A program made the translations under genes and the position numbers. From Gilvimarinus sp. 2_MG-2023 (GTDB taxonomy: Bacteria; Pseudomonadota; Gammaproteobacteria; Pseudomonadales; Cellvibrionaceae), in the NCBI RefSeq assembly GCF_030547685.1, contig NZ_JAUOQM010000028.1, forward strand, positions 38,821 to 96,189: a stretch of DNA of 57,369 bases, read 5' to 3'. This document shows, one piece after another, positions 53,200 through 57,369 of this stretch. The notes beneath the pieces were generated by a model. It saw only the letters and a list, made by a program, of their open reading frames with translations, did not search any database and was not told where the DNA came from. Each line of letters opens with the position of its first letter. Position 1 is the stretch's first letter.

Positions 53200-54074
53200 G
53201 AGTTGTTATTCTCCATTTGTAATGCTTGGTGCACAGCTAAGACATCGCAGGTTTCCTGCACGTCGTGCACTCGAATAATATGCGCTCCGCGGGCGGCAGA
53301 CTCTAATGCTAGCGCCAATGAGCCAGGCAAACGCTCACTTATCTCACGCCCCAGCAATTGCCCCAGCATAGACTTACGCGACATGCCCACCAGTAATGGA
53401 CAACCAAAGTGATGAAAGTGTTCAAGCTCGCGCAATAACGTCAGATTGTGCGCGAGAGATTTGCCGAAGCCAAAACCCGGATCCAACAATAGCTTATCGC
53501 GAGCGATCCCAACATCGGCGCACGCCTGTAGTCGCTCGGTAAAAAAATCGTCTACTTCACTAACAACATCGTCGTAACACGGAGCATCTTGCATATTGCC
53601 CGGCTCACCGCGCATATGCATAAGACACACTGGCAGTCCTGTCGCAGCGGCTGCTTGCAGTGCGCCGGGTTTGCGCAGGGCGCGCACATCGTTAATCATC
53701 GCAGCGCCCACCGCGGCACTATGACGAATGACGGCGGGGCTGCTGGTGTCCACCGAAACCGGTGCCGATAATTTTTGCACAATAGCCTCGACCACCGGCA
53801 CAACTCGATCCAGCTCTTGTTGCTCGCCCACAGGTTTAGCCCCAGGGCGGGTGGATTCACCGCCCACATCAATGATGCTGGCGCCACCGGCCAGCATAGC
53901 TTCAGCTCGATGCAGAGCCAAATCGAGAGCGAGCTGATCACTCTGATAGCAGTTGCCACCGTCAGAAAAGGAATCGGGGGTCGTGTTAAGAATACCCATC
54001 ACGCGCGGGCGCGATAAGTCGATACGGTAAGATGCGGCGGCAAGCTCGCCGGTCAATGCTGAGGCTGGTTTCAT
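53196..54074 (-). CDS. folP: Dihydropteroate synthase
   Basis: A 292-aa TIM-barrel enzyme of folate synthesis joining p-aminobenzoate to dihydropterin pyrophosphate; it is the sulfonamide target. Motifs: [14 protein letters not shown] (about 27-40), [11 protein letters not shown], and [10 protein letters not shown] terminator lies between it and ftsH, so it may have its own promoter near 54080. Confidence 0.96.
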   Translation of the reverse strand: MKPASALTGELAAASYRIDLSRPRVMGILNTTPDSFSDGGNCYQSDQLALDLALHRAEAMLAGGASIIDVGGESTRPGAKPVGEQQELDRVVPVVEAIVQKLSAPVSVDTSSPAVIRHSAAVGAAMINDVRALRKPGALQAAAATGLPVCLMHMRGEPGNMQDAPCYDDVVSEVDDFFTERLQACADVGIARDKLLLDPGFGFGKSLAHNLTLLRELEHFHHFGCPLLVGMSRKSMLGQLLGREISERLPGSLALALESAARGAHIIRVHDVQETCDVLAVHQALQMENNNS

Positions 54075-54092
54075 GCAGTGTGTTTCTTACTG

Positions 54093-54121
54093 AAAAAAAT
54101 AACCCCGCCGCAGCGGGGTTA
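54093..54121 (-). terminator. Rho-independent terminator after ftsH
   Basis: Minus strand: TAACCCCGC/GCGGGGTTA with a four-base loop, followed by seven T. It lies between ftsH and folP. Confidence 0.9.
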
Positions 54122-54139
54122 TTGAACAGATCAATTTAA

Positions 54140-56071
54140 TTAGTGATCTTTAGCCGGACCGCCAATAGGACCGGTTTCACCATCTTTTGATTTTTCGGAC
54201 TTGTCGTCATCGCTAGCGCCGCCATCCATATGGCCGTTAAAGTCACCGTCGTGCCAGTCCCGTGGTGGGCGCACTTTACGACGCGCCATCAAATCGTCAA
54301 CTTGTTCGGAGTCAATGGTTTCGTACTCCACCAAAGCCGCCTTCATAGCTTCCAGAATATCGCGATTCTCATGCAGTAATTCTTCCGCACGCTTGTAACA
54401 GCGATCGACAATATCGCGCACTTCTTCATCAATGATTTTGGATGTAGCCCCCGAATAATTCGGCGAGCCTGAACCCGGCATCACGCCTTCGTCTTCACCG
54501 TAATGCAGCGGACCTAACTTCTCAGACAGCCCCCACTTAGTCACCATATTGCGTGACAGTTCGGTGGCCCGTTCAATGTCATTGGATGCCCCGGTAGTAA
54601 TACCTTCGTCACCCAGTGTCATTTGTTCGGCGATACGACCGCCAAATAAAGTACAAATTTGCGACTCAATCGCGCGGCGGCTCAAGCTGTATTTGTCTGA
54701 CTCAGGCAAAAACTGAGTGACACCCAAGGCGCGGCCTCGTGGAATGATGGTGACCTTGTGGATCGGGTCGTGCTCTGGCACTAAGCGCCCGACAATGGCA
54801 TGTCCGGCCTCGTGAAAGGCGGTGTTTTCCTTTTCTTGCTCGCTCATCACCATGGAGCGGCGCTCGGCCCCCATCATGATTTTATCGCGTGCCTTTTCAA
54901 ACTCTTCCATGGTTACCAAGCGTTTGTTGGCACGGGCAGCAAACAGGGCCGACTCATTCACCAGATTGGCCAGATCAGCGCCGGAGAAACCTGGAGTACC
55001 GCGCGCGATCACCGATGCCTCAACGGTATCGGAAATGGGCACTTTGCGCATATGCACTTTCAGTACCTGTTCGCGGCCGCGAATGTCCGGCAACCCCACG
55101 ACCACTTGGCGGTCAAAACGACCGGGACGCAGCAGTGCTTTATCGAGCACATCGGGTCGGTTGGTGGCGGCAATCACAATAACGCCTTCGTTGCCTTCAA
55201 AACCGTCCATTTCCACCAGCAATTGGTTCAGTGTTTGTTCGCGCTCATCGTGGCCACCGCCGTGGCCGCCGCCACGGTGGCGACCAACCGCATCGATTTC
55301 ATCGATAAAGATAATGCACGGTGCCTGCTTTTTCGCTTGCTCGAACATATCGCGTACACGAGAGGCACCGACACCGACAAACATTTCGACAAAATCAGAG
55401 CCGGAAATAGAAAAGAAAGGCACCTTGGCCTCACCGGCAATGGCTTTGGCCAACAAGGTTTTACCCGTGCCCGGCGGGCCCGCCATTAATACGCCGCGGG
55501 GAATTTGGCCACCCAGGCGCTGGAATTTGGTGGGATCGCGCAGGTACTCGACTAGCTCCTGCACCTCTTCTTTGGCCTCATCCACACCCGCCACATCGGC
55601 AAAGGTGGTTTTTACTTGATCTTCACCCAGTAGCTTAGCCTTGCTCTTACCAAAGCTCATAGGGCCGCCACGACCGCCACCGGCACCACCTTGCATCTGT
55701 TTCATAAAGAACAGGAAAACGGCAATAATAATCAGGATGGGGAAGCTGGCCACCAGCAGCTGGTGCCACAAGCTGGGCTCTTCGCGCGGCAACACGGTGA
55801 TTTTCACATCGTGATGGCGCAAATCAGGCATTAATTCTTCGTCGCGAATCAGTGGCAAGTTAGTGGAGAATTGCTTGCTGTCGTCCATAACGCCGCGAAC
55901 CTGCATCTCCTGGATGGTGACTTCGCGCACGCGATCCTGCTCTACTGCCGTGACGAACTCGGAGTAGGTAATGTCATTGGACTGAGTCGGTTGATTAAAT
56001 CCCTGAAATACGCTGAACAGCACGGCGGCAATAATCAGCCATAAAATCAGGTTTTTGGTCATATCATTCAA
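54140..56071 (-). CDS. ftsH: ATP-dependent membrane zinc protease FtsH
   Basis: A 643-aa inner membrane AAA protease: two membrane helices (about 7-25 and 107-125) around a periplasmic domain, Walker A GPPGTGKT (about 195), Walker [17 protein letters not shown], and the zinc site HEAGHAI (about 417). Length is normal. It degrades misfolded membrane proteins and regulators. It lies downstream of rlmE, the usual order in gammaproteobacteria. Confidence 0.97.
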   Translation of the reverse strand: MNDMTKNLILWLIIAAVLFSVFQGFNQPTQSNDITYSEFVTAVEQDRVREVTIQEMQVRGVMDDSKQFSTNLPLIRDEELMPDLRHHDVKITVLPREEPSLWHQLLVASFPILIIIAVFLFFMKQMQGGAGGGRGGPMSFGKSKAKLLGEDQVKTTFADVAGVDEAKEEVQELVEYLRDPTKFQRLGGQIPRGVLMAGPPGTGKTLLAKAIAGEAKVPFFSISGSDFVEMFVGVGASRVRDMFEQAKKQAPCIIFIDEIDAVGRHRGGGHGGGHDEREQTLNQLLVEMDGFEGNEGVIVIAATNRPDVLDKALLRPGRFDRQVVVGLPDIRGREQVLKVHMRKVPISDTVEASVIARGTPGFSGADLANLVNESALFAARANKRLVTMEEFEKARDKIMMGAERRSMVMSEQEKENTAFHEAGHAIVGRLVPEHDPIHKVTIIPRGRALGVTQFLPESDKYSLSRRAIESQICTLFGGRIAEQMTLGDEGITTGASNDIERATELSRNMVTKWGLSEKLGPLHYGEDEGVMPGSGSPNYSGATSKIIDEEVRDIVDRCYKRAEELLHENRDILEAMKAALVEYETIDSEQVDDLMARRKVRPPRDWHDGDFNGHMDGGASDDDKSEKSKDGETGPIGGPAKDH

Positions 56072-56238
56072 GGTTGAACCCTCTTTACATCATCTTTGGG
56101 CTCCTATTGAGCCCTTGGGGCGAAACGTCCCCAGCGAAATTCATTCCGCCAATTGTATGAGTATAGCCTTCATGGGCACTGTTTTGAGAATAACAGCGTC
56201 ATAAAAACCACAGCTTTACCCTTTATAACCCTTGTGCA

Positions 56239-56859
56239 CTAGCCTTTAAAGCCCTTGGCGACGATATAAACTTCGCGTGAACGAGCCCTTGAGGCCTCAG
56301 GCTTGCGGGTGACAACCTTGCTAAAAGCGCCACGCACATCGGCCAACCAAGGCTCAAAACCCTCGCCCTGAAAGACTTTGGCGACAAAATTGCCACCGGG
56401 TTTCAGTATTTGACTGGCCATATCCAGCGCCAACTCCACCAAATACATGGCCTTGGGCTGATCGACAGCACCTACTCCACTCATATTGGGGGCCATATCG
56501 GATATTACAAGGTCTACCGGGGAGCCATCGATGGCGCTCATTAGTGTGTCGAAAACCTCATTTTCGGTAAAATCACCCTGAATAAACTGAACTCCGGCAA
56601 TGCTATCCATCGCCAGAATATCCGACGCCAGTACCTTGCCGTGATCTCCCACCCGCTGGGCGGCCACCTGCGACCAGCCGCCGGGTGCGGCGCCCAGGTC
56701 TACCACGGTCATACCCGACTTAAAGAGTTTGTCTTTTTGGTCCAGCTCTACCAGTTTATAACTGGCGCGCGAGCGATAACCGTCGCGCTGGGACTGTTTA
56801 ACGTACTGGTCGGAGAAATGCTCCTCCAGCCAGCGCTTACTGCTTTTGGATCGGGCCAT
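56239..56859 (-). CDS. rlmE: 23S rRNA 2'-O-ribose methyltransferase RlmE
   Basis: A 206-aa SAM-dependent methyltransferase of U2552. It shows [12 protein letters not shown] (SAM site), [16 protein letters not shown] and [11 protein letters not shown], supplying the K-D-K-E catalytic set. I start at ATG 56859, where [15 protein letters not shown] begins; the frame upstream is not conserved. It is divergent from yhbY, the standard arrangement. Confidence 0.95.
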   Translation of the reverse strand: MARSKSSKRWLEEHFSDQYVKQSQRDGYRSRASYKLVELDQKDKLFKSGMTVVDLGAAPGGWSQVAAQRVGDHGKVLASDILAMDSIAGVQFIQGDFTENEVFDTLMSAIDGSPVDLVISDMAPNMSGVGAVDQPKAMYLVELALDMASQILKPGGNFVAKVFQGEGFEPWLADVRGAFSKVVTRKPEASRARSREVYIVAKGFKG

Positions 56860-56966
56860 AGTAATGTCCTGTCCGAATCTTTCGATGTTGGCTGAGTCGC
56901 ACAATGCGTTACAATACGCAACCGCCACAAGCGGATACTCATATTGATTGTAAAAGGTACCCTTAT

Positions 56967-57269
56967 ATGCCCCTGAGCGCCGATAAACGCAAACAGTTCC
57001 GTTCCTTGGGACACAACCTAAAGCCGATTGTCACCGTTGCCGGTAACGGCCTATCGGAGGGGGTGTTGGTCGAGCTGAACCGCGCTCTGGATGACCACGA
57101 ACTGATTAAGGTCAAGCTCGCACTGATCGAACGCGAAGACCGCTATGAAGTGATCGAAGCGCTAAAAGCCCTGCCGAAAACCGAATTGGTGCAAACCATC
57201 GGTAAAGTGGCCCTGCTCTATCGCAAAGCCGCCAAGCCCAACCCAAAACTGTCGAATTTGATGCGCTGA
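56967..57269 (+). CDS. yhbY: Ribosome assembly RNA-binding protein YhbY
   Basis: A 100-aa CRM-domain protein that binds precursor 50S particles. [20 protein letters not shown] and [20 protein letters not shown] are typical (pieces given). I start at ATG 56967. Its stop codon TGA lies inside the first unit of the heptamer array that follows, so array changes could alter the protein's last residues. Confidence 0.95.
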   Translation: MPLSADKRKQFRSLGHNLKPIVTVAGNGLSEGVLVELNRALDDHELIKVKLALIEREDRYEVIEALKALPKTELVQTIGKVALLYRKAAKPNPKLSNLMR

Positions 57270-57369
57270 ACGCTGAACGCTGAACGCTGAACACTGAACG
57301 CTGAACACTGAACGCTGAACGCTGAACGCTGAACGCTGAACGCTGAACGCTGAACGCTGAACGCTGAAC
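57265..57369. repeat. Tandem heptamer array, 15 units of gctgaac
   Basis: Fifteen perfect 7-bp units with only two variants (units 5 and 7 read actgaac), running to the window end. There are no spacers, so this is not CRISPR. The first unit supplies the yhbY stop codon. The unit differs by one base from the gcagaac array at 1-20. Confidence 0.95.

Noticed and set aside
54800-55619. Two long plus-strand frames of 229 and 265 codons opposite ftsH
   Set aside because: They lie within the well-supported ftsH gene, have shadow-type composition (Ser/Arg/Thr runs), and have no ribosome site.
57265-57369. CRISPR array
   Set aside because: The units are 7 bp with no spacers and no cas genes nearby; this is a simple tandem repeat.

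Overview
The window looks like chromosomal DNA of a marine, polysaccharide-degrading gammaproteobacterium close to Cellvibrionaceae (the Saccharophagus/Teredinibacter/Simiduia type). The evidence is a secreted alginate-lyase-like enzyme with poly-serine linkers between domains (17949-19547), gammaproteobacterial housekeeping order at the right end, and the general gene style. This is inference from sequence; no database was searched.

Layout. (1) 1-3340: a tRNA-CAT gene followed by a scarred accessory zone. A 153-bp repeat occurs twice (222-374 and 3027-3179) and brackets two unknown genes, a gene remnant and a lipoprotein; pieces and a degenerate copy of the tRNA lie at the far end. (2) 3341-10662: a broken alpha/beta hydrolase-OsmC fusion gene, then a heavy-metal efflux operon (His/Cys-rich small protein, CzcC-, CzcB- and CzcA-like). 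(3) 10700-21182: mixed genes, including an esterase-like hydrolase with a repeat tail, a TonB-like orphan, a KefB/C antiporter, DjlA, two DUF4398/OmpA envelope lipoproteins, the alginate-lyase-like enzyme, a DUF805 protein and a TauE/SafE exporter. (4) 21220-49194: a biosynthetic locus of about 28 kb. (5) 49235-57369: a hydratase, tRNA-Leu(GAG), and the conserved block secG-tpiA-glmM-folP-ftsH-rlmE with yhbY divergent, ending in a heptamer repeat array.

The biosynthetic locus is the main discovery candidate. Twenty minus-strand genes (38856 down to 21220), nearly all overlapping or a few bases apart, have the content and order of an aryl polyene (APE) type II PKS operon: chain-length factor, acyltransferase, two ACPs, membrane protein, AMP ligase, dehydratase, glycosyltransferase, acyltransferase, an MIO ammonia lyase for the aryl starter, thioesterase, LolA-like carrier, MMPL exporter, FAD enzyme with halogenase motifs, DUF3261 lipoprotein, KS, dehydratase, ketoreductase and two more KSs. 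To its right is a second set: ABC exporter, third ACP, KS plus a Cys-less KS-like partner, a BtrH-type acyltransferase, a small unknown protein, DarB-like KAS III, DarA-like condensing enzyme, a second ApeI/ApeP-like dehydratase pair and a phosphopantetheinyl transferase. DarA plus DarB implies dialkylresorcinol synthesis. The expected product is therefore an aryl polyene esterified to a dialkylresorcinol (flexirubin/arcuflavin type), possibly halogenated. The second KS/CLF/ACP/dehydratase set, which has no ketoreductase of its own, is the part least explained by known pathways.
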